The notes: generated from the sequence alone by a model not told the origin. Counted from the stretch's first letter, positions 36,085 through 48,319 are shown. The stretch: DNA of 64,000 nt from Nymphaea colorata (GCF_008831285.2 NC_045139.1:28995206-29059205), one strand, 5' to 3'. Translations and numbers: made by a program.

Positions 36085-36314
36085 TATTAATGTTTTGTCA
36101 AAGAAGAGAATCAGAGAGAAAGAGGAAAACGAGAGAAGAAAGTACTTTCATTGATTGTGGACTTCACAATATATAGCCTCTTTGGTTTTAGTGAAATACA
36201 TTGAAACCTCTAATCGTTACCTAAGAGCAAGGATTAGCTCATTTTAAATAAGATTTTATAACAAGAAGATAGATTTGCCTTATCTTGATAAGGCACTGTA
36301 ACGACTTTTCAACA
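36085..36314 (-). repeat. 5' LTR of the copia element
   Basis: Same length as the 3' LTR with 11 substitutions. Starts TGTTGAAAAG and ends CATTAATA in element orientation, next to the primer-binding site and flanked outside by CTTCT. Confidence 0.9.
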
Positions 36315-36319
36315 CTTCT

Positions 36320-37524
36320 TCTCTGCTCTGTAAATAGAATACATATACTCTATCATCACAAATGGCTAATAATCCATCAAAATACAGAGAAGAACTTGAG
36401 TTCCTTTTTCTTTAAAGTCCTTTGCTATGTATTTTGTGTGGTGCACATGCGCATGTTGATAGACTTTTGTAAATGCCAGCATCAATACAAAAAACAAAAG
36501 GCTTCAGGAAAAAAGCATTAACACAAGAACCATTCTTGCAAGCTATGTGTGTCATTCAGGAAGAAAATTGTGGCTCCTACCCTTGCCCACAAGACTACAG
36601 AAAAACATCAGAAAACTAGAAAGAACTCAAAGAAATTCACTAAGGATCAACAAGTTGCCAGAAGAATCCTAAACATGAGCATAAATAGCATAATCAAAGG
36701 CTAATTGGATGAAAGCTTTCTATTGGACCCAAAACTGAAACACATACAAAAGCACAAACCCAAAGTATAACTAAAACAAACCTAAAAATATTGGGTATGT
36801 ACACATAAATAGCCAAGACGAGGATTGGAACTGAAATCCAACAAGCTACTTGCTACTTGTTGATCTCCACCCAACTTTCTCCTGATAAACGACCACCTTG
36901 CTAGCACTTAAGACCTTGAAGGTGAGCAGAATCAATTCAAGCACCCAATCGGCCAATTCAATCGGTTGAGAATCGGTCAAAAAATAATAATAAATCATTT
37001 CCTGAAAAAATAATTCAAACAGCAGCATTCTCAAAAACATCTCTCCTCTTTCTCCAAGTCACTGTAACTTTGCACATATCATGAACCTTTCAAAAATCAA
37101 TTGAGTTAATTAGATAACTCCATAATTCATTTATGTAAATATTAAAAAAAATAGTTCCTGTAAATTGAAATTTTTTTTAGTAAATTATTTCATTAAAAAC
37201 TAGCACGTGGCACTTTTCAACTGGCACAAAGTGGAATCAGTTTGCCACCGATTCCATGAACCCGAAGACGTATATATGACACATAAAGGCGATTTTTTTC
37301 TATAAATAAACTCAGACTCGTATAAAAAATCCGAACTCATCTGATTTTGGAGATATTCTATTTGGCTTTATATAAGACTTAGTATGGCACCCGCATGCAA
37401 TCCGACCTTCATGCAGATGAGAGATCCCTAAAACCAACGAGGTTTGAAGTGTAAGTTCAGATCGGAACCAACACTCAAGTTAAATTCCGAATTCTTGTTG
37501 GGAATACCATGGGGTAATCTTCAT
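36320..37524. other. intergenic, right flank of the copia element
   Basis: AT-rich non-coding DNA. A 64-codon minus-strand frame at 36846-37040 shows no known domain. Confidence 0.5.
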
Positions 37525-38094
37525 ATGAAAACCAATTCGTCACTTTACGCAGAGATGATGGATAGAATTTCACAAACCCAACTTTCTCCTAACATTCGCT
37601 GGCTAAGATTATCATTCACGTTCATGTTTTCAGCAGCTGGAAAACCTAGCATCGTGCCTATGAAGAAGTTTCCATGCTTAAACAAGCTACATGCCTTTGC
37701 TAACCTAAGCTTGTTAACATGTGAATCACAAAATTTATTTCTTCGACGAGGTGTGAACAAACTCAACCATGATCACCCTCATACACACGACATGCAGATC
37801 AGACAAAGCCCCCACCCATCTATAAAGTTAAAAAATTCGACGAGACAATCTTTTTCTCTCAAAAGGAAACTAGTCTCCTATCAGAGGAGTTCACGAAAAG
37901 CTTGGGAAGACCCAAGAAGAAACACATGCTTATCTCCGTTCATGAACATACATAAGAGAAAGAAGATACTCAATCGGTTAAACTTACAAAGCCGCATAAC
38001 TTCACCGGGATTAAGTTATTGCCCTATAGAACGACAGATTAAAAACACAGGGCCAAAAGAGGAAGGCGCAAAGGATGCAGAAACTGAAAAATAA
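37525..38094 (+). CDS. orphan open reading frame, 189 codons, unknown
   Basis: Opens at an ATG and runs to a stop at 38092-38094 in A-rich DNA. It is the longest unexplained ATG-led frame in the window. The protein would be basic (many Lys and Arg), with no membrane segment, signal peptide or motif I recognise. The opposite strand looks like a T-rich intron of the transcript suggested at 38620, so this frame may be chance. Treat it as hypothetical. Confidence 0.15.
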   Translation: MKTNSSLYAEMMDRISQTQLSPNIRWLRLSFTFMFSAAGKPSIVPMKKFPCLNKLHAFANLSLLTCESQNLFLRRGVNKLNHDHPHTHDMQIRQSPHPSIKLKNSTRQSFSLKRKLVSYQRSSRKAWEDPRRNTCLSPFMNIHKRKKILNRLNLQSRITSPGLSYCPIERQIKNTGPKEEGAKDAETEK

Positions 38095-38619
38095 AACGAA
38101 ACCACAAGGCGAAACAGAGGCAATATCAAAAAAATGGAAGAAACGGATTTTCTAATCCATGGCGCACATGTAGGTTAAACAAATCATGAAACCAACTAAT
38201 AAAAAATTTCAAACTCACTCAACACATTGATCCATCAAAAGATAAAAGGGGGGTGAGAGAAAGAGACTTGAACAACCAATCATCTGAATATCAAAAAATA
38301 AGAAATTTAAACCTTGATGTGTACCGTCCTGATGGGGAAAAAAAAAACTAAGGCAAGAAGGGGATCTCAAACACTCGCTAATTCTCGTAGAAAGAAAGAA
38401 GAAAATATCACGCCCCGAGACGAGGAGAGAAAATCAAAGGAAAGCAAGGGGAAAAGAAAAAAAAGGCTAGGATTTCGGTCTTAGATACTCCAAAACAAAT
38501 CAATTGACCAAGAAACGACCAAAAGATCGCAAGACACAAACTAAATCGAAAGAATCCATATCAACATAGAACTTCACAAGCAGGAACAGATCATGGAAAG
38601 AATCAGTTCGACCGCTTAC

Positions 38620-38860
38620 CTGAATCAGGACGAGAGACAGAGAGAGATCACATGAGCGACAGAGGGAACCGTAGAACTTGCGGCCGGCGGTGAATCGATA
38701 GACATTGGCAGCCAGCAAAAAATAGTGAGGGGGAGAGGGTTCCGACGTATGGAGCAAGAAGGTTTCGATGCATAAGAACTAAAAAACGTAATAAAATGGG
38801 GGAGAAGTCGGGTACCTCAAGCATTTGTTTTGGAGAACCAACATATACCGGTGGCACAGA
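38620..38860 (-). other. possible 5' untranslated exon with splice donor
   Basis: On the minus strand a CT-rich stretch ends GATTCAG|GTAAGC at 38620/38619, a near-perfect donor, and is followed by T-rich intron-like sequence. This resembles the leader exon of many plant genes. No coding exon was found downstream before the copia element at 36314, so the transcript could be non-coding or the downstream exons may lie beyond the element. The right boundary is a guess. Confidence 0.3.
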
Positions 38861-41800
38861 CGACCAGTAGTGTTATACCTACGATATGAAGCGGTGATTA
38901 ACATCACTACTGTACATTCCAGTTCACCGGGCACACGAATCTTTCCCGGGTTCAACACGTCCCTTTGTTTTTTTTTTTTTTTTAGTAGCGTATACGGCCC
39001 AGATTGTGGTTTGGGTACCGAAATAGAAAAGAGGCAACACTGACAGTTTTAATAAAAGCACATCAGCAATAATAAATCTTTACAAAGGTTTACTAGCATG
39101 AGTAGCTTCCAAAATCCAACTTACCGACCACACCTACGCAATCGTATCCTATCATTTTGCAAGAGTGCTCTGGTCAGAAAGATCTCCAGCTCCTCAATTT
39201 AATCTAAAATGCTCTATGGATACAGCTACCATCAATCAGGCACCAGAGTATTGCTATGACAGCCTCTTCAACCATCATTCTTGCAATGCACACTACAACC
39301 CACCGGATGAGTTTCCTACCTTCTTCTGTACTCACAATGAATTGGGTGGCGTTGAATTTAATAAGATCTCCTTAAGAAGCTGATACACAAGCCAGCCTCA
39401 ATTTTGAGTCGTATCAATAAAGCATGTCAAATATTGGAGAAAGGCACCATGTGTATGATTGGAACCTTCCACTCCGATTTGCCAGCGAAGGTTGGACGTC
39501 TGCTCGCCCGCACATAGAGGTAAATCCAGATACTTAATAGACAAATGAAGACGTCAAAGGTCAGTCCATCCTCATCTACAAATCCATGGGAGGAAGCCTG
39601 TCCAAATTAAACCCAATCATATGTATTTCTCTTATCGTTGTCCATGCAGTACTCTTATCCCCTATGTACAATTGCGTATCTTAAAACTAAGCCCTTTGGA
39701 TGCTAGGTTTGATGATCATCCGAACTCAACCCTGAAAGAAAGGAACCACGCCATCAGCAAAGGAGTTGATCATCACATATATAGGTTTGATGCGCTTCTG
39801 GCCGGATGCAAGGGAAACATAAACCCGGCCCTGCCACAAAATACCACATTCTCCTATTCACAATCTCTATAACAAACAAAATAATATAAACGACAAGTTG
39901 TCCCCTTGCCTTCTGTCCGATGCTACACGATAAGGAATAATACTCCTCCCTCTCGTTGAGTGCTTCACGGTTTCATACGGTAATAGCTTTCAGCGCAGGG
40001 CGAAATCTCGGCCTTCCCAAGTAGTAGCAAGAAAGTCTCACTTAAGGTCGTCATAAGCTGTTTGAACTTCCTTTTAGTAAAGTCATTTCGAGACTTAATT
40101 AGCTTGGAAAGCTCCCTAGCGCGAAACTGAGGTGAGCTCAGAGAGAGGAGTAATGGAGAAAATAGAAAATGAAAAACTAGAAGAGCTCTCTCCCTCAAGT
40201 TGAGCGGACTTTTCGCTGAAAAACCCTTCAGTCCCCATTACTTCGATTTGTGTTTTTGGTCGTTTGGTCCCTTGTAGGTTATGTGCACACCCGTGTCCAC
40301 GAATGTATTGTTATTTTGTTTTTTCTTTTTTTTGTTGGTGCAAGAGATATTAATGTTTTCCTTAAGATTTGACCTTCTTCATTTTTTAGGATTCTGTTTA
40401 TTATTTTCTTTGTAGCCAATTTTGACTTTGATCGAGAGGGGAATTCTGCTCTTCCTTCTCTCGTGGGTACGTAAGACATATTGTTGAACGACCTGTCTTT
40501 GGTATTTTCCTCTTTCGTTTTGTGTCTTGCCATATTCAATTTTTTTTCTGGATAGCTCGCTTTAATTGGCGCCAGGAGTTTCCCTTACATAGATCAACCA
40601 TGGATGAGCCAAAGCTGACAGCATGAACTTAAGGCAACAAGGGCTGAAAGCAATTGTAATGTATCAAGGGGAACTATTAGAGATACATTTCCTAATCTCT
40701 CTTAAGGCATGTAATCAACATGCAAATAATCTTATTGTAAAACAACTTACTAAGCCATAGTAGATCACTGAACCATATAATTGTGAATGCTGCCCTGTGT
40801 TGCTTTCCTTAGGGCGCATTATTTTCCAATATAGGTAGACCAAGAACCAATAGAGGTTGTGAGTCCAGTTTATAAACTGGCTTGTACTTGGCCATGGAGT
40901 TCTTCCATGGCTTTTTCTTCGTGCCCTTTAATCTGCTGTCACTGCCCAGTTAGTAATCATGCTAGGTACATGGATGGATCTACACAAAAAAGTGATAGGA
41001 CAGATTCTGTTGAGATATGATTCCATCAGTATATCTTGAGATAAAGTTATAATCAACATGACCATAACATACTTTTAGGTGCATATCTTCAGATAAAGTT
41101 ATAATCAACTTGACCATAGCATACTTTTAGGTGTGCAGGTGTGTTTGTATAAAGCATTCGGTCTAAAATGCTTGATGTACATGAATTTGGAAGTAGACAT
41201 CAAATTGTAGAAATGAACAAATATATTTGTGTACTGATTTTCTGGTAGAATCATTCAAAATTCACAAGTTAGTGAAATCGTTTTGTCTACTTACAGTGAA
41301 ACCAAATTACACCCCTGTTGTCACAGCCATAGTTCTCTTTCTTGCTGCAAGTTAAGAAATAATGAGCGATTTTTCTCGTGAGCATGAAAGGGGCAAAAAA
41401 GCTAATAAGTTTCCATGCTTAACTAGAAATAAATTGACTGTTATAATGTACCAATTTACATCAAGCAGTCTCCATATCGTAGAAGGGTACTATTGTACTA
41501 CTTTAAAGGAAACCCAGAGGCACATTACTCAAGGCATACTTAGCACTTTATTCTACATTGGATTCCTTTGCCATCTAACTTTTAAGGCCAAGCAAGCAAG
41601 ACTTTATTTGCCACTGTACTCATCATCATGATGAAGCTTTGCACCAAGTACTGCTATGTAATGTAGAAGAAACCCACCAAGCTTGCATATGAAGGCAGGT
41701 CTAGGAAAAAGTTTAAGAAAAAGAAGTTCACAGCATATTGGTGGCTTTCCCTTTTCGCTACATGAAAAAGAGTTATATGGGCAGTGATCATCCTTTGTAG

Positions 41801-42140
41801 ACCATTGGAAAATGGCCATCAGATTTTCCCATGAAAGCTTTTAGCTAGTTGGATGCATGGCAGATCCCGCATGCTCATAAAAACTAAAGCAGCAAAAGCA
41901 TAAAGCATCATTGAAGATCTTTAGCCTTTTCTGCTACCATCTTTTGTTGATGCAGCAGCAGAGGTCAGGCAGTCGTTTAGTGGCCGCAATAACAGTAAGG
42001 AAAGTGGAAGCCACTGCCAGGCCTTCGCATCTTTTTGCCAGGACATCAACCGCCACCACTTTGCCCCATGAATGCACCTCATTTGGAACTTGTTCTTGTG
42101 TTACTTTGTTCTGGAATTCTTATAAACTTAATACAAAAGG
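38861..42140. other. intergenic, no gene established
   Basis: No recognised gene. A minus-strand frame at 39965-40198 contains a basic stretch (ELSKLIKSRNDFTKRKFKQ) that looks more protein-like than its neighbours, but I cannot place it in a family. A 52-bp tandem duplication occupies 41031-41134. Confidence 0.45.
41031..41134. repeat. 52-bp tandem duplication
   Basis: Two copies of a unit that begins ATATCTT-AGATAAAGTTATAA and ends with ACTTTTAGGTG, differing at a few positions. Confidence 0.9.
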
Positions 42141-42141
42141 T

Positions 42142-42155
42142 CAACTCTCTCTCTG

Positions 42156-42216
<61 letters not shown>
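42142..42216. repeat. compound (CT)n(TA)n microsatellite
   Basis: A CT run with one interruption passes into a TA run of about 20 units. Confidence 0.9.
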
Positions 42217-42218
<2 letters not shown>

Positions 42219-42659
42219 GCATAATATATCAAAATGTTGTCAGTCCAACCAAAAACAGTGGTTCACCCTCTTGAGTCCGAAATTCGGAGCTTTCTTACAA
42301 CTTTCCGTGATCATGAGAAAATGTGGTTCATATTGATCATGTATGGAATATCAGTATTAAGATCTGATTAAACCATGGTACACAGCTCGGCGCTTGATTA
42401 GCCGATGCTGGGCATTTCACTTTCATATGAAAAGCTGACTCAAAGGAATTGACCCAGACAAGCATGGCATCGGCTAGTTGCCAATATCTGACCAATTCAA
42501 AGTGAAAGATTGATCCAGGCTCTGCCCAACCAAGAGGTTACCAAGTGAAACTAGTTAGGTAGACATGAGAAATGAATAACAATTTTTCTTATACTCCAAT
42601 GTCTTTTAAGCTAGCTAATCTCCAAATTTTTCTTGCGAGATCGATGTTTTTGCAACCAT

Positions 42660-43055
42660 TGGGATGTCAATGGATTGGATTCAAATTGGATGTGTCCTTA
42701 ATCGTATCCGCTTTTGTAGGTATGCACATATCCGGACTCGAATTCATATTCAAATACAAACAAAGAAGAGTCATATCTGAATCCAAATTCGAAGTATGAT
42801 TTATCTAAATCCAAATTCGAATTTTGAACCTAATTTGGTTGTTTTTCAAAATGGAAGAACATTGGATATAGGATATTTGTTTAAAAATAAATCCGATCTG
42901 AATCTGTTCAGATATTTATCTATATCCAAATCCAAATCTGATCAGTTGTCATTTCTTCAATTCGAATCCGATCCAATTTCTTAATTGGATATTAAATTTT
43001 TTGCCATATCCGATTTTTTGATATCCTATCCAAATCAGATATTGTGACATCCCCA
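42660..43055. mobile_element. non-autonomous hAT-like element, 396 bp
   Basis: Terminal inverted repeats TGGGATGTCA at the left and TGACATCCCCA at the right, with interior ATCCAAATCC / GGATTCAAAT words on both strands. Flanking 8-mers GCAACCAT (42652-42659) and GCTACCAC (43056-43063) match at 6 of 8 bases. A second, left-truncated copy lies at about 62162-62301. Confidence 0.6.
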
Positions 43056-43063
43056 GCTACCAC

Positions 43064-43926
43064 TCTTGGTATCCTTCAACTTAAACACCATTACCTATTA
43101 AGTAAGTCCCCTTTTCAATATTTCAAGGTGTATCCCATGTCCTTCTGGAGGTTAGGATGTACATAAATTAAATTCAAGAAAACCAAAAAAAGCTTTAGCA
43201 AATTGCAAAAGAATAAAATAAATATAGGAACTAACGTTTTACTTAGGGTTGCTGTTGATTTAAACATGTTCATGCTTGCGCGCACGCACACAAATTGCGT
43301 GCTGAAAGCGTTATGCATGCACAGTTAATGCGGATGGTGAAGATTTGAGACTGTTGGAGTGTTGGCATGATGGTTGGTCTGGACCGACTATTATGAACTG
43401 TGAACAGTGGAAGTATCTATTTTGCTCCTGTTGAATTTTTGCGATTGCGATGATATCAGTCCAGCCTTTTCCTTTTTCCACATGACACAGTAGGTGTGAA
43501 CCAGTTCTCGTTGAAGAATTCTCAATGATGTAAAACTGTGCTGAGTATGGTCATTTCATCAAAAGGAACCCACTTGGTAGCTAAGCTAGACTAGACTACT
43601 TCCTCCTCTTTCTCCAAAAGAGCCCTGGGAAACCATTTAAGCAAGTCCACCAACTACGACGTTGTAATACCAAAGAAATGCAGAAATATGTATGGAATTG
43701 AACCACATACTGCTGCACTGCCGCCCGTCCAGGAGACAGAGCTTCAGCCAGTCCAACGGCCTAGTCCTGCGCATGCCCTTGGCCTTATAAGGTGGCTGGA
43801 AGGCGATGGCTAGACATATATCCCTTGCACTGCCTTTGTCTGTCGGGCTTCCAGGCTGAAGCCTCAGAGTAGCCCTGGGCACCAAGGCGGTCATATATAT
43901 CTGCCTAGTCATAGGGTAGTCACCGG
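43064..43926. other. intergenic, no gene seen
   Basis: Non-coding. A moderately GC-rich stretch at about 43700-43926 lies inside a 136-codon minus-strand frame (43637-44047) that also runs through the hAT-like ends below. It has no recognised domain and is probably transposon-related. Confidence 0.4.
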
Positions 43927-44144
43927 CAGGGGTGGAGCCGCCACTTTTTTTTTTTTTTTTCTTACGAAGCACTAAATATATAATTAAAAAATATTTTAAC
44001 TGGCCTCGAGGTAGCGGCTTGGGGTCTCGTGGGGCAGCTCCATACAACTGAACCTAAGTCTACTGAGACCCAACATGTAAATTCAAAGTTTTAGATTGAG
44101 CTTCATATATGCCCCACGGAGCCCCTCATCTATCTACACCCCTG
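43927..44144. mobile_element. possible short hAT-like element, 218 bp
   Basis: Begins CAGGGGTGGAG and ends CTACACCCCTG, so the ends are inverted repeats matching at 10 of 11 bases. No convincing target duplication is present (GTCACCGG against AATACCAG), so the identity is tentative. Confidence 0.35.
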
Positions 44145-46514
44145 AATACCAGGTTCTATGTCATTTCCAGATTTTGTGGTCATCCTCTTTTGGGAGGCTA
44201 CCCCAAAAGTGAGCTCCATCCACCATGAAAAATATAACAACCCGACCCACTTCCGGGTCGAGCCCCTAGCAGTTTCGGTTTCAATCCCAAAAAGGCTAGA
44301 AACCAGGACAATCATCTCATTAATGGTCTCCCTTTAATATCAGTAAGATCTCCATACTTTTGTTCTAATACCCGGGTAATTGGGCATATTTGGATATTTT
44401 TTTTTGGCTCAAAACTAATCTAAACTACTTACTTTTAACTTCAGCTTGCTTTTAACTCCGTCTTTATTGTGTTTGTTTAAATGTTGCTTTCAATTTTCTG
44501 CAGTTTGCATACATATATTCTGTCATCCACATCTTCTAAAATTGTTGTGGGTATACCATACCTCAACCCCTACCTGCACCCATGTCACTAGTGGGGAAAT
44601 GTGACGGGAAGAAGTTGAGATTCCTATTATCAATCAGAATTCATAAGCAAAAGCATTTTCGATGCGTTCCCTGGATGAGATATTCATATCAATTGCATAA
44701 TACTAAAGCAGATTGAAGAACAAGGTCAGATTCCAAGAGCCATAGTAATACATATGATCTCATCTCCAATTTTGGCGCAAGATAGTAATATATGTGAAGG
44801 AAGAGTTGTTTGGAGAAGATAAAACATATTTGTGCCATTCATTTTCTTATGGAAAATATTGAAGGGGGTGGGTGGGGGTGGTGATGGTCCATGAGTGAGA
44901 AGGGGTCCGCACCATGCTTCAGTTGGTACATTGTGGGAGGGCACCATCACTAGCGACAGCCAATAATTCAGTGGACACAAAATTGCTGATTTGATTTCTG
45001 CACTTTGTGTGAATCCATGAGGCTTCAAACAAAAGAAGCACTTGCTTTGGATGATCCACACAATCTGTGGCCAATCTTTTTTTCAGATGAAGAAATATTG
45101 AGGAATGGGCAGGATTTGGACATTCAGTGATCAGTTTGTAAAGGCAGAGCCAGGCGTCGTCGTCGTTGTCGTCGTCGTTGCCCTTCTGCCAGCTGGACTA
45201 TCCGGCCGGAAAAATAATAATTTATTCCACAAAAATATATACATAAAAATAAAATAAACTACTAGTGGAACCAATTTTGTCTTAAACGAAGAATTGGGAC
45301 GTTTTGTATTGTGTTTCATTACATCTCACTAATTCATCTGGACTTGCATGTTTGTTCTTTGAGATAATGTGTGTCTATGTAAAAAAGCGATATATATGAT
45401 TCTTTATATTGTCATGGTACGTATATATTTTATTTTAAATACTACAGTGGTTTAGCTTCATATTTGAAAACTGGAATCAACATAAAAGTGAAATTTATTC
45501 CGGACATGTTAATTATGAGTTTGTATATATTAAGAGTGATTTGTATATGAAAAGAAATGATAAATGATTATTTGGTTAGTTACGTATATATCTTTCTAAA
45601 ACGAAGATCACATTTATGCAGTTCGTTTCATGAGTTTATAAACACAAATTATTTGGTTAGTTACGTATATTATTTGGTATCTTGTTATTTGCGTTAACAC
45701 CAAATTTATCTCAAAATTACAATCTTAGTTAATTACATGGACAACTTCATATTCCACATGAAGGACACACAAGTTAGATGACTACACGTACATACATGCA
45801 TATATAAAGTATATCAATCTTACCTCAACTCAAACGATAGAGACAAGTCACTTTATCTTGGTCCTTATCTGAGACTCTTTACTGAGAATTAAATAGAAAA
45901 TGAGAAGAAATATTTGCGTAAATATGCTTAAGTAGTTTTCAAGATCAATCTCTTAATTTGTACACATATATACATGTGTATATTTTTTACTCATTAGTAC
46001 GTATAATTGTTTTATCGTTTAAAGCAACATTGTTGTAGAGCGTGTGACGTCGTGTCAATGAGGCCAATAGATACAGTTGTATCGCAGCATATTCATAATC
46101 CTAAATCTATCATAAATTTAATTGAAAATAAATTTTTTTAAAAAAAAGAAAAATAGAGAACAGATTAAAAATCAAGGAATTGGGATCATGAAATGAATAT
46201 TTATTAGTTTAACATAACATAATCATGATACAACTCATAATAATACATCACAAGATGAACTTGTTCAATCCAAATAACAAATTGTTGACGTTCTGAAGCA
46301 CAAAAATTAAGAGAAAATAAAAACGTTTCTTCAACTGTAAATCAATCTTGTAAGACTAATTTTTGCTTCAAATCGACATTTTCCTTCCCAAAAGTGGCAA
46401 GTTCTTCCCCATACTCAACTCCTAAGAGCATGTAAGAGTTTTCTAAAGCGTTTTTTATTTTATAACCCAAAAGGAAAAATCAGGATTTCGGTGAACTTTT
46501 GAACCTCAGCTAGC
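44145..46514. other. intergenic, no gene seen
   Basis: AT-rich DNA with no supportable coding region. A (CGT)n-like patch occurs near 45153-45180. Confidence 0.5.
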
Positions 46515-47920
46515 CCTGTGTCATAAGATACGGCTCTGTACTATAAGATATACATGTAATTTTTTTTTATGGATCATATCGTAAGCATTAACATTTAAAA
46601 TATGGCTCCGTACCGTAAGATAAACATTTAAAATATTAACATTTAAATTTGTCATGCATTCATAGAATAAATCACAACAAAATAGACACCCCGGTAGATC
46701 CAACAATTCATGCCTTGTAGACACAAATTTTGCTCGACAACCCTAAGAGGCATGAGCGGCCAATACCACAAATCTTCCCTACATAAACGTTGTTTGTATG
46801 GCAACATACATATCCGTATCATAAAATATGGAATGATACAAGTAAGATACACCTCTACATTAGTTATGGAAATATATCGTACTGTAAGCATTAATAGTTA
46901 ATATAAGTATTGTAAGATACGGTTCCATACCATAAGATACGTATTAAAATATTAACATCTAAATCTTGCCATGCATTCAGAGAATAAATCACAACAAATT
47001 TGGCATCACGGTTGATCCAGCCTTGTGGACAAAAAAATTTCGTCCCTGACCCTAAAGCATGAGTAGCTAGTACCACAAGTTTTCCATACATATACGTTGT
47101 TGGTATGGGCGTATAGCAAACTACGTAGTCGTATCATAAAATATACGGCATCGTATAGATAGATCACACCTCTACATCTAGTTATGGAAATCATGTCGTA
47201 ATTAATTAAGGATTAATAGTTATGATACGTTTTGAAAGATATGGCTCTGCACAGTAAGATAAGTATTAAAATATTAACATCTAAAATTTTTCCAAGCATT
47301 CGGAGAATAAATCACAGAAAATTAGAGATCACAGTTCAACCAACAATTCTTGCCTTGTAGATATAAATTTTGCAAGATGACCCTAAAGCATGACTCACCA
47401 GTACCACAGGTTCTCCGTACATAAACATTGTCGATATGAGCGTATAGCAGAATACGTAGTTGTACCATAAAATACGACATCATACTGGGAAGACATACCT
47501 CTACATCTAGTTATAGGAATATATGGTACCTTTAGTATTAATAGTTATGATACGTATTATAAGATACGACTCCGTACCATAAGATACGCATTTAAAATAT
47601 TAACATCTAAATCTTGCCAAGCATTCGGAGAATGAATCACAACAACAAGTAAGAGATCACGCTTGAACCAACAATTCATGCCTTGTAGACACAAATTTTG
47701 CACGACAACCCTAAGGCGTGATTGAACAATATCACAAGTTCTCCATACATAAGTGTTGTTGACATGGGCGCATAGCAAGATACATGGGCAACACATAGAC
47801 AAGATTCACCTCTACATCTAGTTATAAGATGCGTCTCTCTATCAGAAGATACGCATATAAAATATTAACATCTACATCAATTCACGCCTAGTTCTAGACC
47901 ACAAGTTCTCCCCTCGTTTT
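46515..47920. repeat. diverged tandem array, unit about 308-332 bp
   Basis: Four clear units plus partial ends. The anchor GCCTTGT, followed by a diverged form of AGACACAAATTTTGC, begins at 46712, 47020, 47352 and 47680, giving spacings of 308, 332 and 328 bp. Each unit repeats, in order, ACCACAAGTTCTCC-TACATA, GGGCGTATAGCA-AATACGTAG, CCTCTACATCTAGTTAT and TTAAAATATTAACATCTAAAT. A fifth unit at about 47821-47920 is internally deleted. Copies have drifted, so the array is not recent. No coding capacity. Confidence 0.85.
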
Positions 47921-48311
47921 TCTCTCTAGCGAGAGAGAGAGAGGTGCTTTTAGGGGAAGTTGCCGATCGAGTGTTGAGTAGAATCTCATCTCCGGAGGCC
48001 AAGTAGATGCTCGTGCCCGAGTTTTCATATCAATCTTTTTACTTTCCGACCTCCGCAAAAGGCTCTCTCCTTCTCTCCAGAGAACGACATACCCACATGG
48101 CACACCGAGAGAAAGAGAGAGAGAGAGATTTCCGGTCTTGCCGGTCAAGAGCCAGGAAACAGGCTTTCTTGAAGGTGGTCGGTACGGTCGCCGGCATGTC
48201 AGCAGCGATGGGCAACACAGCCCCAGCCCCTTAACCACACCATCAAAACCCTTTGCCTCCTCCCAAACTCTCCTCATTTAATTTTCAATGACCTCAGCCC
48301 CCACCTTCTTC
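47921..48311. other. intergenic between tandem array and TATA-led region
   Basis: Contains CT- and GA-rich stretches. Frames on both strands (for example 47894-48277 minus) are low in recognisable content and appear to be chance. Confidence 0.4.
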
Positions 48312-48319
48312 TATATATT
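48312..48319 (+). promoter_or_regulatory. TATA-like box ahead of a CT-rich leader
   Basis: TATATATTA is followed by about 75 bp of C/T-rich sequence and a (CTG)10 run, a typical plant core promoter and leader. No coding frame follows, so any transcript would be non-coding or spliced to exons I did not find. It would run toward the 3' end of the minus-strand ZF-HD gene. Confidence 0.3.

Larger units (their letters stand above)
30602..36314 (-). mobile_element. Ty1/copia LTR retrotransposon, complete but degenerate, with captured host gene
   Basis: A 5713-bp element on the minus strand. The 230-bp LTRs differ at 11 positions with no gaps (about 95 percent identical). A 5-bp target duplication CTTCT flanks it (30597-30601 and 36315-36319). 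The primer-binding site abuts the 5' LTR and a polypurine tract abuts the 3' LTR. Gag, protease, integrase, reverse transcriptase and RNase H follow in copia order, integrase before RT, but are broken by stops and frameshifts, so the element cannot encode its own functions. About 0.7-0.8 kb of ATAD3-derived sequence sits in the leader between the primer-binding site and gag, in the opposite orientation. The lineage within copia is not assigned. Confidence 0.95.

Noticed and set aside
30608-36314. LTR limits set at TG...CA (224-bp LTRs)
   Set aside because: With these limits no target duplication is found, and six further bases are shared by both LTRs up to the primer-binding site. The 230-bp limits give a perfect CTTCT duplication.
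43637-44047. 136-codon minus-strand frame
   Set aside because: Contains a poly-lysine run from poly-T and crosses the inverted ends of a small transposon-like unit. Not a credible gene.
46515-47920. CRISPR-like repeat array
   Set aside because: Units are hundreds of bases long and diverged throughout, with no short identical repeat and spacer pattern. This is plant nuclear DNA.
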